Under the pieces are notes generated by a model. The model saw only the letters and a list, made by a program, of their open reading frames with translations, made no database searches and was not told the DNA's origin. Below are positions 27,454 to 36,717 of a stretch of 64,000 nt of DNA, one piece after another. Position 1 is the stretch's first letter, and each line of letters opens with the position of its first letter. Source of the stretch: Aquibacillus albus (GTDB taxonomy: Bacteria > Bacillota > Bacilli > Bacillales > Amphibacillaceae). The position numbers were made by a program, and so were the translations under genes. Location: NCBI RefSeq assembly GCF_016908325.1, contig NZ_JAFBDR010000022.1, forward strand, positions 1 to 64,000, given 5' to 3'.

Positions 27454-28189
27454 GAAGAAAAAGCGATTGGATAAAGGAACCCCAAAGTGGATGGTTACAT
27501 ATGCAGATATGGTAACACTAGTTTTAGTTTTTTTTATATTACTATTTTCAATGTCTCAAATTGATTTGGTGAAATTTCAAGCTATCTCAGAGTCGTTTCG
27601 TAATCGTATGATTTTCGATTATTATCCTTCTTCAGTACCAAACGAAAACCCAACAGAGAATTCTGAAATAAAACAAGAGAATGAAGGATCTATTGACTTT
27701 GATAACGGTGAACGAGAAAATGAACAGGATTCCTTAGATAATTTATTACAGGAAGTAGAAGCTTTTCTTGATCAAAATAATTTAAATAATGTTATTGCTG
27801 CAAATCGAACAGAGCAAGGGGTTGTATTGACCTTACAGGAAAAATTATTATTTGAATCGGGAGAAGCAGCTATCTTAAGTTCTGGAATGCCATTTCTTGA
27901 CAAGGTTGGTACACTTTTAAGTAATATCCCTAACCATGTAAGAGTTGAGGGACATACAGATAGCAGACCTATTTCTAACTTTCGTTTTCCATCAAACTGG
28001 GAATTATCAGGTGCTAGAGCCAGTAGTGTTATTCGGTTTATTATTGACAATAACGGAATCGACAAAAGACGGTTTATTGCTGTTGGTTACGGTGATACTA
28101 GACCTATTGCTGAAAATAATTCACCGGAAAATTGGAGTAAAAATCGACGAGTAGAAATAGTGATTTTAGAGTTAGATAAAACAAACTAA
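27443..28189 (+). CDS. motS: Flagellar stator subunit MotS
   Basis: MotB-family partner of MotP, anchored to peptidoglycan. The single membrane helix contains the ion-carrying Asp22 (YADMVTLVLVFFILLFSMSQ). A low-complexity, acidic linker follows. The C-terminal OmpA-like domain has VRVEGHTDSRP and SNWELSGARA, the peptidoglycan-binding signature. MotPS stators are typically driven by Na+, which would suit a salt-tolerant or alkaline habitat, though this window cannot prove it. The start codon overlaps the end of motP and has GGGGGAAAG upstream, indicating coupled translation in equal dose. Confidence 0.92.
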   Translation: MKLRKKKRLDKGTPKWMVTYADMVTLVLVFFILLFSMSQIDLVKFQAISESFRNRMIFDYYPSSVPNENPTENSEIKQENEGSIDFDNGERENEQDSLDNLLQEVEAFLDQNNLNNVIAANRTEQGVVLTLQEKLLFESGEAAILSSGMPFLDKVGTLLSNIPNHVRVEGHTDSRPISNFRFPSNWELSGARASSVIRFIIDNNGIDKRRFIAVGYGDTRPIAENNSPENWSKNRRVEIVILELDKTN

Positions 28190-28200
28190 AAAAAACAGGG

Positions 28201-28233
28201 AAGGTTTGATCTGTCATTAAGATCAAACCTTTT
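28201..28233. terminator. Bidirectional terminator between motS and acuC
   Basis: AAGGTTTGATCT (28201-28212) pairs with AGATCAAACCTT (28220-28231), flanked by A and T tracts on either side, serving the convergent motS and acuC. Confidence 0.85.
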
Positions 28234-28266
28234 ATCGTTTTGTAGGAAATTATATAATTTTAGTAA

Positions 28267-29442
28267 TCAATAATCAGTTCCAAATTTACGTTGATTTTTT
28301 ATAATTTGTAATGTTTTTTCTAGATTTAGTGCATTCTTCTCAGTTATTTCTAGTTTTCTTGGGATTGGATGGTAAATTCCAGTAGGATCCTGCCAGCTAT
28401 GTGGAATCTGAATAGGAGCTACTTTTTGCCATTTTGTAAGCCAAGATTTTGGTAATTGATCTTTAAATGGTGTAGATCCTGTCATGACAGCCCATAACTG
28501 CCCCCAAGCTCTAGGCACCACACGCCAAATATCATAGCCGCCACCACCAAGTGCAATCCATTTGCCTTTACAGTATTGATGCGCAAGCTTGTGTGCTAAT
28601 AAAGGGATCTTTTCAAAAACGTTCATCGTAGTGTTCAAATGGGTTAAAGGATCATAACTGTGAGCATCTACTCCATTTTGTGTTATGATGATGTCTGGTT
28701 GAAAGTATTCTATTACTTCTTTGAAGGCGATTTCATATACGTGTAAAAAGGACTCATCCTCCGTGAAAGCATCAATTGGAACATTAAAGGAATAACCATA
28801 TCCTTCTTTAATCCCTCGTTCGTTGCTGTTGCCTGTCCCCGGAAATAGATACCGCCCTGTTTCGTGAATAGACAGAGTACATACATTTGGATCATCATAA
28901 AATACGGATTGAACACCATCACCGTGATGTGCATCGGTATCTACATATAAAACACGTAAGTTATATTTTTTCCTAATATATTTAATTGCTATTGCACCAT
29001 CATTATAGATACAAAATCCAGATGCTTTATCCCGAAAACCGTGATGTAGTCCTCCACCCAAATTTAGTGCGTGCTGTATATTACCTGTTAGGACATGATC
29101 AACTGCAGTCAGTGTTGCTCCAACAAGTAAGGAAGAAGCACGATGCATGTCTTGAAATATTGGGGTATCCTCAGTACCTAAACCAAATTCAAGACCTTCA
29201 TCTTCAGCAAGTAATCCGATACTAGCTTTTTTTACTGCTTCTATATATTGTTTATCATGAACTAACTCTATTTCAGCATCTGTTGCAATTCGAGGTTCTA
29301 CCAAATGAGACGAGTGAAGTTTTCCCGTAGCTTCCAATAACTCTTTAGTCATCCTTACTCGTACTTGATTAAATGGATGATCCGAATGAAATGTATATTT
29401 TGTAAATTGGTCAGAGTATATAAATACAGCTTGACAATTCAT
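28267..29442 (-). CDS. acuC: AcuC, class I histone-deacetylase-family protein
   Basis: Zinc-dependent deacetylase-fold protein. In B. subtilis AcuC removes the acetyl group that AcuA places on acetyl-CoA synthetase. Family motifs seen include LGGGLHHGFRDKASGFCIYND, DTDAHHGDGVQ (metal ligand Asp and His), NGVDAHSYDPL and the late GGGGYDIWRV. The longer frame starts at 29469, but ATG 29442 has GGAGAAC 6 bases upstream and overlaps the acuB stop in the arrangement TAATG, so it is the start (391 aa). The acuA-acuB-acuC order is conserved. Confidence 0.92.
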   Translation of the reverse strand: MNCQAVFIYSDQFTKYTFHSDHPFNQVRVRMTKELLEATGKLHSSHLVEPRIATDAEIELVHDKQYIEAVKKASIGLLAEDEGLEFGLGTEDTPIFQDMHRASSLLVGATLTAVDHVLTGNIQHALNLGGGLHHGFRDKASGFCIYNDGAIAIKYIRKKYNLRVLYVDTDAHHGDGVQSVFYDDPNVCTLSIHETGRYLFPGTGNSNERGIKEGYGYSFNVPIDAFTEDESFLHVYEIAFKEVIEYFQPDIIITQNGVDAHSYDPLTHLNTTMNVFEKIPLLAHKLAHQYCKGKWIALGGGGYDIWRVVPRAWGQLWAVMTGSTPFKDQLPKSWLTKWQKVAPIQIPHSWQDPTGIYHPIPRKLEITEKNALNLEKTLQIIKNQRKFGTDY

Positions 29443-30086
29443 TATTGTTCTCCATTCGTATTCGGCCATAACACTTCATAATTTTCCTCGACCAGGTCTT
29501 TAATAATTGATAAAGGATTCATGGTTTGAATTCGAAAAACAATTACTTTATAGTTCGGATCATCGTTAAACGGATAAACGAGTATAGAGCTAATATTCAT
29601 TTTTCTTTTACCTATTATCGAAGTAACCTCTGGTAATACCCCGATCTTATCTCGTACTTTCACTTCGATTTGTGAACCTTGTACGTTTGTTCCCGTTAAC
29701 TGGATTAATGTATAAAGCATGTCTTTTTCTGTAACAATTCCAACTAATTTTTTTTCTTGGATGACAGGCAAACATGCAAACTCCTCCTCATAGAAAATAG
29801 AAGCAATTTCTTCTACAAAATCAAGCGGATGAATGGTAACTACAGGTGTACTCATTATAGTATGAATTTCATTTTGTAATTCAAGGTGATTTTCATTTTT
29901 ATCGAATATGGATGGACTCGCATCACGTACGTCTCGGTCTGATACAATTCCTATTACTTCTTTTTGATTATTAACAATGGGAATATGACGAATATGATGG
30001 TTATTTAAAAGTGTTAGAGCTTCAGCTATTAACGCATTCGGAGGTAAGGTTATGACGTCAGTCTTCATTATTTGTTTGACTAGCAT
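29442..30086 (-). CDS. acuB: AcuB, CBS-pair and ACT domain protein
   Basis: A 214-aa protein with two CBS repeats (about residues 5-55 and 75-130; note IRHIPIVNNQKEVIGIVSDR and FACLPVIQEKKLVGIVTEKD). A C-terminal ACT-type domain follows (QIEVKVRDKIGVLPEVTSII). CBS pairs usually bind adenine nucleotides, suggesting an energy-sensing role in the acetate/acetoin utilisation operon; the precise function is not established. AAAGGGG lies before the ATG. The stop overlaps the acuC start by one base, and the gap to acuA is 1 base. Confidence 0.92.
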   Translation of the reverse strand: MLVKQIMKTDVITLPPNALIAEALTLLNNHHIRHIPIVNNQKEVIGIVSDRDVRDASPSIFDKNENHLELQNEIHTIMSTPVVTIHPLDFVEEIASIFYEEEFACLPVIQEKKLVGIVTEKDMLYTLIQLTGTNVQGSQIEVKVRDKIGVLPEVTSIIGKRKMNISSILVYPFNDDPNYKVIVFRIQTMNPLSIIKDLVEENYEVLWPNTNGEQ

Positions 30087-30087
30087 A

Positions 30088-30741
30088 TTATAACCCCTTT
30101 CTAAAAGAGCGATATTTCTCTTTTTCTAAAAATCGTAAACGATCAAATCTTTCTATAGATGATGTCGGGACATTTTTTCCTATTCTAACCATCAGGCAAT
30201 TAGCAGGATGGGATATAATTTCTGGATCATCTGTAGGCGCTGGTTTCAACCCCCCTGCGCTCATCATCTTTTCCATAATTTTTCGATAGTTCCACACACT
30301 AAGCTTTGTTTCGTTTAAATCCCAGTGCCAATAATATTCTGTCGAAATAATAATGTAGTTTTCCATCATACTATCCATCATTGATAGTTTTAACATGTAT
30401 GATCCGAGTTTTATTCCTCGATAAGGATATGCTACTTCTATCGCACCAAGCTCTAATAAGTCTTCCATTTTGTAAAGAGACCAACGTTCCATTGGATCAG
30501 GATAAAGAAAAGTAACATACCCAACGATCACATTATTGATTCTACTAATGATAATGCGCCCTTCTTCTAATTTTGCAATGTTAATTAATGCGGCAAACTG
30601 CTTAGAGGATGGACGAAACGCATGCAGATTTTCATGAAATTGATATTCCTTTAACTCGTCTGCAGTAATGGGTCCTTCAATCATTACATCCCCGTAAGAA
30701 GTATTTAATGACAAAGAATGGTATGTTTTTATATGTTTCAA
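30088..30741 (-). CDS. acuA: AcuA, GNAT protein acetyltransferase
   Basis: GNAT-family enzyme that in B. subtilis acetylates and inactivates acetyl-CoA synthetase AcsA. The 217-aa protein has the GNAT core with AYPYRGIKLGSYMLKLSM, the acetyl-CoA binding turn. The longest frame begins at GTG 30762, but that includes the AGGTGG ribosome-binding site. TTG 30741, 7 bases downstream, is the likely start, and the resulting start (MKHIKTYHS) fits the family. It heads the acuABC operon. Its usual divergent neighbour, acsA, is missing and a PBP gene occupies that side. Confidence 0.88.
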   Translation of the reverse strand: MKHIKTYHSLSLNTSYGDVMIEGPITADELKEYQFHENLHAFRPSSKQFAALINIAKLEEGRIIISRINNVIVGYVTFLYPDPMERWSLYKMEDLLELGAIEVAYPYRGIKLGSYMLKLSMMDSMMENYIIISTEYYWHWDLNETKLSVWNYRKIMEKMMSAGGLKPAPTDDPEIISHPANCLMVRIGKNVPTSSIERFDRLRFLEKEKYRSFRKGL

Positions 30742-30781
30742 CGTTACACCACCTAGATACACAGGTTCATTAACAGTTTCT

Positions 30782-30787
30782 ATTATA
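30782..30787 (-). promoter_or_regulatory. -10 element for acuABC
   Basis: TATAAT on the minus strand, about 40 bases before the acuA start. No convincing -35 was seen; the nearest TTGACA-like word is too far away. Confidence 0.4.
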
Positions 30788-30951
30788 CAGGAAAAGTCTT
30801 TAGAATGTGTGTCAGAAAAAGGAAAAGACTCCCTTTTGTAAGTAGTTCCTATGCTGTGGAAGAAAGTTAAGGCAAACGGAAGTCCGCACCAGTTACTTCT
30901 ATTCTTGTAAGGTTCGATTTGCTATAAGATTTCATGTAAAAATCCCCTAAC

Positions 30952-30996
30952 ATTAAAATAGCAAACCAAATCCCTAAGCAATTTGGTCTGCTATTT
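30952..30996 (-). terminator. Terminator of the PBP gene
   Basis: On the minus strand, AAATAGCAGACCAAAT pairs with ATTTGGTTTGCTATTT (one mismatch), followed by TT. Confidence 0.75.
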
Positions 30997-31067
30997 CTTC
31001 AGAAGAACGGAGCTAATTCTTTTGTTTTGTTAAAGATTCACCTTCATTTTGAAAACTTTAAGTGTTG

Positions 31068-34043
31068 TTACTCTTCTAGATTACTTTCATCTGAGTTATT
31101 GCTCCCATTATTTTCATCACTATCATCCTGATTTTCATTACCTGATTCATTATCGTTTTCATTACCTCCGATTCCCGGAATATCAGGAATCGAATCATTT
31201 GATTTATCTGATTCATTTCCTTCATCTGATTCGGTTTCATCACCAGAATCTTCAGAGAAATCACCAACAACAACTTGTTCGGAAGCTATTGATTCGTGCC
31301 CAAAGTAATCTATTGCTTTTATTTGGTAAACAGCCCTACTATTAGAAATAGTAAACTCCAGTTCAGTAGTGCTACCCATTAAAGTAAAGGACGAATCTGG
31401 GTCATCTGCTTCAAATATTCGATAGCCTACTACATCTTTACTGGTTGATTCCTCCCATTGTAGTGAATCACCAGTATGAGTAACAGATGATGGGGGTTCA
31501 GGATCCTTTTCATCATTAGCTACTTCCTCCGTACTAGGAATTTCGATATCACTCCAGACTCCAGTGTTAGCAGGAATTAACTCACTTATATCATCGAGCT
31601 GGTCATACTCATTCTCTTTTAACCACTCTGGATTAAATGCAATACCATCTTCTTTAACGAACTCTTCTGGTGTATTTTCTCCAGCAATATAAGCTTCCTC
31701 ATCTATTGTCACATACCTTCCCTTAATTAGGCTATTATCACGCTCATTTGGTACTGAGTCAACATTATACAAGTCTGTTTTGACTAGTCCTAATTCATTA
31801 CATAAATCAGAAGGAAGCATTCCAGAGGTTACGCAATAAGATCTTGAAACAATGCCACCGGGTCTTTCAAATTGTTGACTTGGTGCTAATAATTCTGGAT
31901 TTATTTCTGTTGCTGCATTAACTAACTGTGCCCATAATGTAACATTACGATTGCTGTATCCACTATCTAGCACCTTAGGTGTATCGTATCCCATCCAAAT
32001 CCCCATGGTGACGTTTGGATTTGTTGCAACAAACCATGTGTCATACCAGTCATTAGAAGTTCCTGTTTTACCAGACCAATCAACATTGGGGTTGGTTAAA
32101 TTAGCTCTTGCTGCAGTTGCTGTCCCTCTTTTTAGTACGTCACGCATCATATCAATCATTAAATAATTTGTCTGAGGAGTGAACACTTCTTCTGTTTTGG
32201 TCTCATGCTCGTATATAAGCTCTCCATCAAGTGTTTCTATTTTTTCAATCATGTAAGCATCAACAAAATTACCACCATTACCAAATGTTGCATAAGCATT
32301 TGTATTTTCCTCTATGGTTACCCCGTTTGTCACTCCACCAAGTGCCATTGATGGGTTTGAATGATCCCCTTCTGTTAATGAGGTGAACCCCATTTTCAGT
32401 AAATACTTAGAAACAGGATCCTCATTTATAATTTGCATATAAGTTTTTGCCGCAGGGACATTATGAGACTTATAAAGGGCTTCTCGTACGGAAACCAGAC
32501 CATAATTTCGGCCTGTATAGTTACCAGGATTCCAAGGCTCAGGCATACCAGGATATTGGAATTCAGTGTCTGTATCTGCAATAATAGAACCAGGTTGCAT
32601 AACTCCTTCTTCAAAGGCCGGTCCATAAACGAGTAAAGGTTTCATTGTACTTCCATTTGGTCTCCTAGCATCTGTTGCATGGTTTAATTCTTCGATTTCA
32701 AAATCTCTTCCGCCAACAAAACTAATAATTTTCCCTGTAGAGTTCTCCATTAATATACTTCCTACCTGAACAGGCTCCATTAATACCTCGTTTTCACCAG
32801 TCTCTGGATTCTCTACTAATACAGGATCACCTGTCTCATGATCAATAACTGGTTTATCCCGGCCATAATTATCATAATTGGCTGCTATCCCTTGAAACTT
32901 GTCATAAATTTGTTTGTCGATAGTAGTATGAATTCGGTAACCTCTTTGTGTTAGCTCTCGTTTGGCAAGTATCGTATATTCTTCTTCTAATATTTCGTTA
33001 TTGTCAATATCTTCTTTCGTATAGCCATCTTCTTCAGCTAATATTTGAGTAAGTATATCTGTTGCTCTTTCTTTTATTTCATTCGTCAGATACGGGTATT
33101 TGTCAAGTGTTGAGGGCTCAGGTTCGGTAAAATCAGCGACAATATCGTAATGAATCGCTTCTTGATATTCCTCCTCGTTAATTACTTCACTTTCAAGCAT
33201 TCTGTTCAGGACAGATTTCATCCGATTTAGACCTGGCTCTAATCCATCTGTACCCTTTTGTTGTCCGTTATTACGAAATGGTGTGTAATAAGACGGGCTT
33301 TGTGGAAGACCCGCAATAAACGCTGCTTGTGGCAAATTTAACTCCTTCGCATCAACGCCAAATATACCTTGAGCAGCTGTTTGAATACCTGCTATATTTC
33401 TTCCGTTAGCATTTCTACCAAATGGAACGATATTTAAATACGCCTCTAAAATCTCATCTTTATCGAAGAAACGTTCAAGTCTTAATGCCAATAAAATTTC
33501 TTTGGCCTTTCTCTCAAATGAAACTTCGTTGGTTAGTATCTGATTTTTGATTAATTGTTGTGTTAGCGTACTTCCACCAGTTTTAACAGATGCATTAGTG
33601 GCTTCTTGAACGACAGCCCGTAATATCGCCTTTGGAACAACACCGTTATGTGAATTAAAATATTCATCTTCCGTAGCGATGATTGCATCTTTAGCGTATT
33701 TAGAAACTTCGTCTAACGTAATTTCTTCTCGAAATAAATCTGAATTTAGTTCACCAAGATAAACATTATTAGTAAAAAATAATTCCGATGTCTCTTCATA
33801 ATTGTAAATATCTCTTTCCATATTTTCGCGTGGGCGTATTTCCTCATCCTTTACCAAGGAAGCGAAATAACCTGCACCAACTCCACCAGCAAAAAATAAC
33901 CCAACCACACCTGCAATGATGAAAAATAGAATGACATTCCAAATAACATCATATGTAATTCTAAAGCCTTTAAAAATAGATCCCTTTTTCCACCAATCTT
34001 TCAATTTCGTTAAAAGATTATGAGTAATTTTTTTGTTATCCAC
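31068..34043 (-). CDS. Class A penicillin-binding protein, PBP1A family, with FN3 domain and acidic tail
   Basis: Bifunctional peptidoglycan polymerase/cross-linker. A basic cytosolic start and a membrane helix (about residues 34-60) precede the GT51 transglycosylase domain. That domain has the catalytic Glu125 in EDEYFNSHNG and GGSTLTQQL. The transpeptidase domain carries the serine motif STMK (about 465-468), SHN, and KTGTSNDWYDTW. A fibronectin type III-like domain follows (PPSSVTHTGDSLQW ... YQIKAIDYFGHES). The final ~60 residues are an Asp/Glu/Asn/Ser-rich tail. TTG 34064 opens the frame but lies within the SD region. GTG 34043, 7 bases from TTAGGAGG, is the start (991 aa). It occupies the place where acsA lies in B. 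subtilis. Confidence 0.92.
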   Translation of the reverse strand: MDNKKITHNLLTKLKDWWKKGSIFKGFRITYDVIWNVILFFIIAGVVGLFFAGGVGAGYFASLVKDEEIRPRENMERDIYNYEETSELFFTNNVYLGELNSDLFREEITLDEVSKYAKDAIIATEDEYFNSHNGVVPKAILRAVVQEATNASVKTGGSTLTQQLIKNQILTNEVSFERKAKEILLALRLERFFDKDEILEAYLNIVPFGRNANGRNIAGIQTAAQGIFGVDAKELNLPQAAFIAGLPQSPSYYTPFRNNGQQKGTDGLEPGLNRMKSVLNRMLESEVINEEEYQEAIHYDIVADFTEPEPSTLDKYPYLTNEIKERATDILTQILAEEDGYTKEDIDNNEILEEEYTILAKRELTQRGYRIHTTIDKQIYDKFQGIAANYDNYGRDKPVIDHETGDPVLVENPETGENEVLMEPVQVGSILMENSTGKIISFVGGRDFEIEELNHATDARRPNGSTMKPLLVYGPAFEEGVMQPGSIIADTDTEFQYPGMPEPWNPGNYTGRNYGLVSVREALYKSHNVPAAKTYMQIINEDPVSKYLLKMGFTSLTEGDHSNPSMALGGVTNGVTIEENTNAYATFGNGGNFVDAYMIEKIETLDGELIYEHETKTEEVFTPQTNYLMIDMMRDVLKRGTATAARANLTNPNVDWSGKTGTSNDWYDTWFVATNPNVTMGIWMGYDTPKVLDSGYSNRNVTLWAQLVNAATEINPELLAPSQQFERPGGIVSRSYCVTSGMLPSDLCNELGLVKTDLYNVDSVPNERDNSLIKGRYVTIDEEAYIAGENTPEEFVKEDGIAFNPEWLKENEYDQLDDISELIPANTGVWSDIEIPSTEEVANDEKDPEPPSSVTHTGDSLQWEESTSKDVVGYRIFEADDPDSSFTLMGSTTELEFTISNSRAVYQIKAIDYFGHESIASEQVVVGDFSEDSGDETESDEGNESDKSNDSIPDIPGIGGNENDNESGNENQDDSDENNGSNNSDESNLEE

Positions 34044-34162
34044 GATACTACCTCCTAATTTCAATCTATATTATAGCACAAACTATCCATATTCAGCAGT
34101 AAGTGAAAGGTGAAGTTGTTACTAAATATCAACTCAATGTTAGCTATTACCGATAACATCTA

Positions 34163-34191
34163 TTGCATTTTTCAAAAAGATATGCTATTAA
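34163..34191 (+). promoter_or_regulatory. Sigma-A promoter of tyrS
   Basis: TTGCAT (34163-34168), a 17-base spacer and TATTAA (34186-34191), with TG in the extended -10 position, just upstream of the T-box leader. Confidence 0.6.
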
Positions 34192-34214
34192 TGGATAATA
34201 ATTATTTGAATAGG

Positions 34215-34447
34215 AAATGGCGTTGAAGGAACAAAGTAATGAAGTAGCTCCCTTTTTCAGAGAGCTGACGGCTGGTGCAAGTCAGTATATAGCTACTTGA
34301 TGAATTACATTCTGGAGCTTCTTCTGGTAGTCAGAAGACGGTGAATCTCATCGTTATGTTTTTCTTAAGTGGCAATACATATGTATTGCAACAAGGGTGG
34401 TACCGCGAGTATAAACCTCGTCCCTTTTAGGGGGCGGGGTTTTTTAT
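34215..34447 (+). promoter_or_regulatory. Tyrosine T-box leader of tyrS
   Basis: Senses uncharged tRNA-Tyr to allow tyrS transcription. Stem I elements include AGAGAGCTGACGGCTGG. The probable specifier codon is TAC at 34306-34308, just before the conserved TCTGGAG. The T-box AAGGGTGGTACCGCG lies at 34393-34407, pairing with the tRNA acceptor end. An 11-bp terminator (AACCTCGTCCC with GGGGCGGGGTT, 34414-34441) and a T run follow. The T-box and the 5' arm of the terminator can form the alternative antiterminator. The amino-acid identity agrees with the downstream gene. Confidence 0.93.
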
Positions 34448-34494
34448 TTTTGCATTTTTTTTACTATCAACGAGTAATAGAGGAGTGTAGTTAA

Positions 34495-35763
34495 ATGGAT
34501 ATTTTGGAAGATTTAAGAGCTAGAGGATTAGTTAACCAAACGACAGATGATGAGGGCTTACAGAAGCATTTAGATGAAAATGTTGTTACTTTGTATTGTG
34601 GATTTGATCCGACTGCGGATAGTTTGCATATTGGGCATTTACTACCTATTTTAATGCTCAAACGTTTTCAACTAGCGGGTCATAGACCGATTGCTTTAAT
34701 CGGTGGAGGTACTGGAATGATTGGGGATCCAAGCGGTCGTTCAACTGAAAGGCAATTAAATGATTTTGATACAGTACAAAACTTTGCTAGCAAAATAAAG
34801 GAGCAATTAGCAGGTATTTTAAATTTTGACGAAGGGGAAAATTCAGCAGTAGCAAGGGATAACTATGAATGGTTATCTAAAATGACAATTATTGATTTCT
34901 TAAGAGATGTTGGAAAGCATTTTGGAATTAATTATATGCTTGCCAAAGATTCTGTAGAGTCACGCTTAGAAGCTGGGATTTCTTTTACGGAATTCAGCTA
35001 CATGATTTTGCAATCAGTTGACTTTATGAACTTATATGAAAAAGAAAACTGTACGTTACAAATTGGTGGTAGTGACCAGTGGGGTAACATTACTGCAGGT
35101 ATGGAATTAATCCGAAGAACAAAGAGTGGAGAGCAAGAGGCGAAAGCATTTGGTTTAACGGTTCCTTTAATTACCAAAGCAGATGGATCTAAATTTGGTA
35201 AGACTGCTGGTGGAGCGGTTTGGCTTGACCCAGAAAAAACATCTCCATATGAGTTTTACCAATTTTGGATTAATACAGATGATCGAGATGTGATTAAATT
35301 TTTGAAATTCTTTACGTTCCTTGAAATGGATGAAATAAGTGCATTGGAAAGGGAATTAGAAGAGGCTCCAGAGAAACGTGTGCCACATACTCGTCTTGCA
35401 GAAGAGATGACGAACTTAGTACATGGAGAAGAGTCCTTGCAACAAGCACAGAAAATTACTGCAGCATTATTTAGTGGAGATATAAAATCGTTGAATGGAG
35501 CAGAAATTGAACAGGGATTTAAAGATGTACCTTCAATTACACTGGGAAAGGTAGAAATTGGTTTAGTTGAATTATTAGTAGAAGCAAAAATCTCTCAGTC
35601 TAAGCGACAAGCTCGTGAAGATATTCAAAATGGAGCAGTGTACATCAATGGTGAACGGAATCAAGATTTAAGGCATGTAATTAATAGTGATGACCGCATT
35701 GATGATAAGTTTACCATTATTCGTCGTGGGAAGAAGAAGTATTTCTTAATTCGTTTTGAATAA
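34495..35763 (+). CDS. tyrS: Tyrosyl-tRNA synthetase
   Basis: Class I synthetase charging tRNA-Tyr. It shows the HIGH motif HIGH at residues 45-48 (ADSLHIGHLLP), the tyrosine pocket region (GFDPTADSL; QSVDFMNLYE) and a KMSKS-equivalent KFGKT. A C-terminal S4 domain is present (ISQSKRQAREDIQNGAVYIN). At 422 aa it is the TyrS form typical of Bacillus. GAGGAG lies before the ATG. Expression is set by the T-box leader. It is convergent with rpsD, as in B. subtilis. Confidence 0.96.
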   Translation: MDILEDLRARGLVNQTTDDEGLQKHLDENVVTLYCGFDPTADSLHIGHLLPILMLKRFQLAGHRPIALIGGGTGMIGDPSGRSTERQLNDFDTVQNFASKIKEQLAGILNFDEGENSAVARDNYEWLSKMTIIDFLRDVGKHFGINYMLAKDSVESRLEAGISFTEFSYMILQSVDFMNLYEKENCTLQIGGSDQWGNITAGMELIRRTKSGEQEAKAFGLTVPLITKADGSKFGKTAGGAVWLDPEKTSPYEFYQFWINTDDRDVIKFLKFFTFLEMDEISALERELEEAPEKRVPHTRLAEEMTNLVHGEESLQQAQKITAALFSGDIKSLNGAEIEQGFKDVPSITLGKVEIGLVELLVEAKISQSKRQAREDIQNGAVYINGERNQDLRHVINSDDRIDDKFTIIRRGKKKYFLIRFE

Positions 35764-35774
35764 CTTAGAGAGGG

Positions 35775-35809
35775 ACTACCTAACTGGTATGCTGGTTAGG
35801 TAGTTTTTC
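35775..35809 (+). terminator. Terminator after tyrS
   Basis: ACTACCTAAC (35775-35784) pairs with GTTAGGTAGT (35795-35804), followed by TTTTCTT. Confidence 0.85.
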
Positions 35810-35871
35810 TTATAAGATTAAGAAAGTATATAATATTCTTGAGCCTATCCCCAGTTTGGTAATACAACTAA

Positions 35872-35914
35872 AAATACAAAAAAGCACCAAATTCTTAATA
35901 GAATTTGGTGCTTT
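35872..35914 (-). terminator. Terminator after rpsD
   Basis: On the minus strand, AAAGCACCAAATTC pairs with GAATTTGGTGCTTT (arms 35914-35901 and 35894-35881) and is followed by a T run. Confidence 0.85.
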
Positions 35915-35926
35915 ATTGAAAGCATA

Positions 35927-36529
35927 TTAACGAGAGTAGAACTCAACGATTAATGCTTCGTTAATTTCTGCTGGTAATTCAGAACGCTCAGGAAAGCGAG
36001 TGTAAGTTCCTTGAAGACTATTTTCATCAAATGATACATAGTCAGGAACAAAGTTGTTAACCTCAATAGATTCTTTAATAATGTCTAAGTTTTGTGACTT
36101 TTCACGAACGCCAATAACTTGACCTGGTTTTACTTGGTAAGATGGGATGTCAACACGACTTCCATCTACTGTGATATGACCATGGTTTACAAGTTGACGA
36201 GCTTGTCTACGAGTACGAGCAAGACCAAGACGGTATACTAGGTTATCTAAACGAGATTCTAAAAGAATCATAAAGTTTTCACCATGAATACCTTTGGTTT
36301 TACCAGCTTGATCAAATAGGTTACGGAATTGACGTTCGTTAATTCCGTACATGAAACGTAGCTTTTGCTTTTCCTGAAGCTGTAATCCAAATTCTGAAAG
36401 CTTTTTACGTTGATTTGGACCGTGTTGTCCAGGTGCGTAAGGGCGCTTTTCTAACTCCTTACCAGTACCAGTTAATGAAATACCAAGACGACGAGACTTT
36501 TTCCATACAGATCCTGTATAGCGAGCCAT
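35927..36529 (-). CDS. rpsD: 30S ribosomal protein S4
   Basis: Primary 16S rRNA-binding protein that nucleates 30S assembly and is the autogenous repressor of its own gene in B. subtilis. 200 aa. The start [16 protein letters not shown] and the S4 domain ([20 protein letters not shown]) are diagnostic. It is a single-gene unit away from the main ribosomal clusters, as in B. subtilis. GGAGAAG lies upstream of the ATG. A leader of about 180 bases and a strong promoter precede it. Confidence 0.97.
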   Translation of the reverse strand: MARYTGSVWKKSRRLGISLTGTGKELEKRPYAPGQHGPNQRKKLSEFGLQLQEKQKLRFMYGINERQFRNLFDQAGKTKGIHGENFMILLESRLDNLVYRLGLARTRRQARQLVNHGHITVDGSRVDIPSYQVKPGQVIGVREKSQNLDIIKESIEVNNFVPDYVSFDENSLQGTYTRFPERSELPAEINEALIVEFYSR

Positions 36530-36711
36530 TGTACATCTTCTCCTTTATATATTAGATTTGCATAAAATAAGACAGTGTGTCCCTTAGCCGCTGCTCATTT
36601 CATTTTCATGTACCATCGCTCCAGCAGCAGAGAGTTACACGATACACCTTGTTATAAACAAGGAACAAAATGAAACAGTCGGTGGTCCACGGAGGCTACC
36701 TTTTTTACACA
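36530..36711 (-). promoter_or_regulatory. rpsD leader, probable S4 autoregulatory RNA
   Basis: About 180 untranslated bases between the promoter and rpsD. They contain a perfect hairpin (CCTTGTT with AACAAGG, 36647-36663) and other GC-richer segments (36591-36630 and 36680-36700). In B. subtilis the equivalent leader binds S4 and represses translation. I infer the same here from position and length, not from a traced fold. Confidence 0.6.
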
Positions 36712-36717
36712 AAGACC

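Larger units (their letters stand above)
30742..31067. other. Spacer between acuA and PBP gene
   Basis: 326 bases without a gene. It holds a TATAAT element (minus strand, 30787-30782) that probably serves acuA, and the terminator of the PBP gene. No trace of acsA coding sequence was seen. Confidence 0.6.

Noticed and set aside
31049-31345. Leu/His-rich open frame opposite the PBP tail
   Set aside because: It is the shadow of the repetitive acidic tail codons on the other strand, with no ribosome-binding site.
34294-34296. TAC within AGCTACT as the T-box specifier
   Set aside because: AGCTACT can pair with AGTAGCT (34243-34249) and so is in a helix. TAC at 34306 directly precedes the conserved TCTGGAG and is the better specifier.
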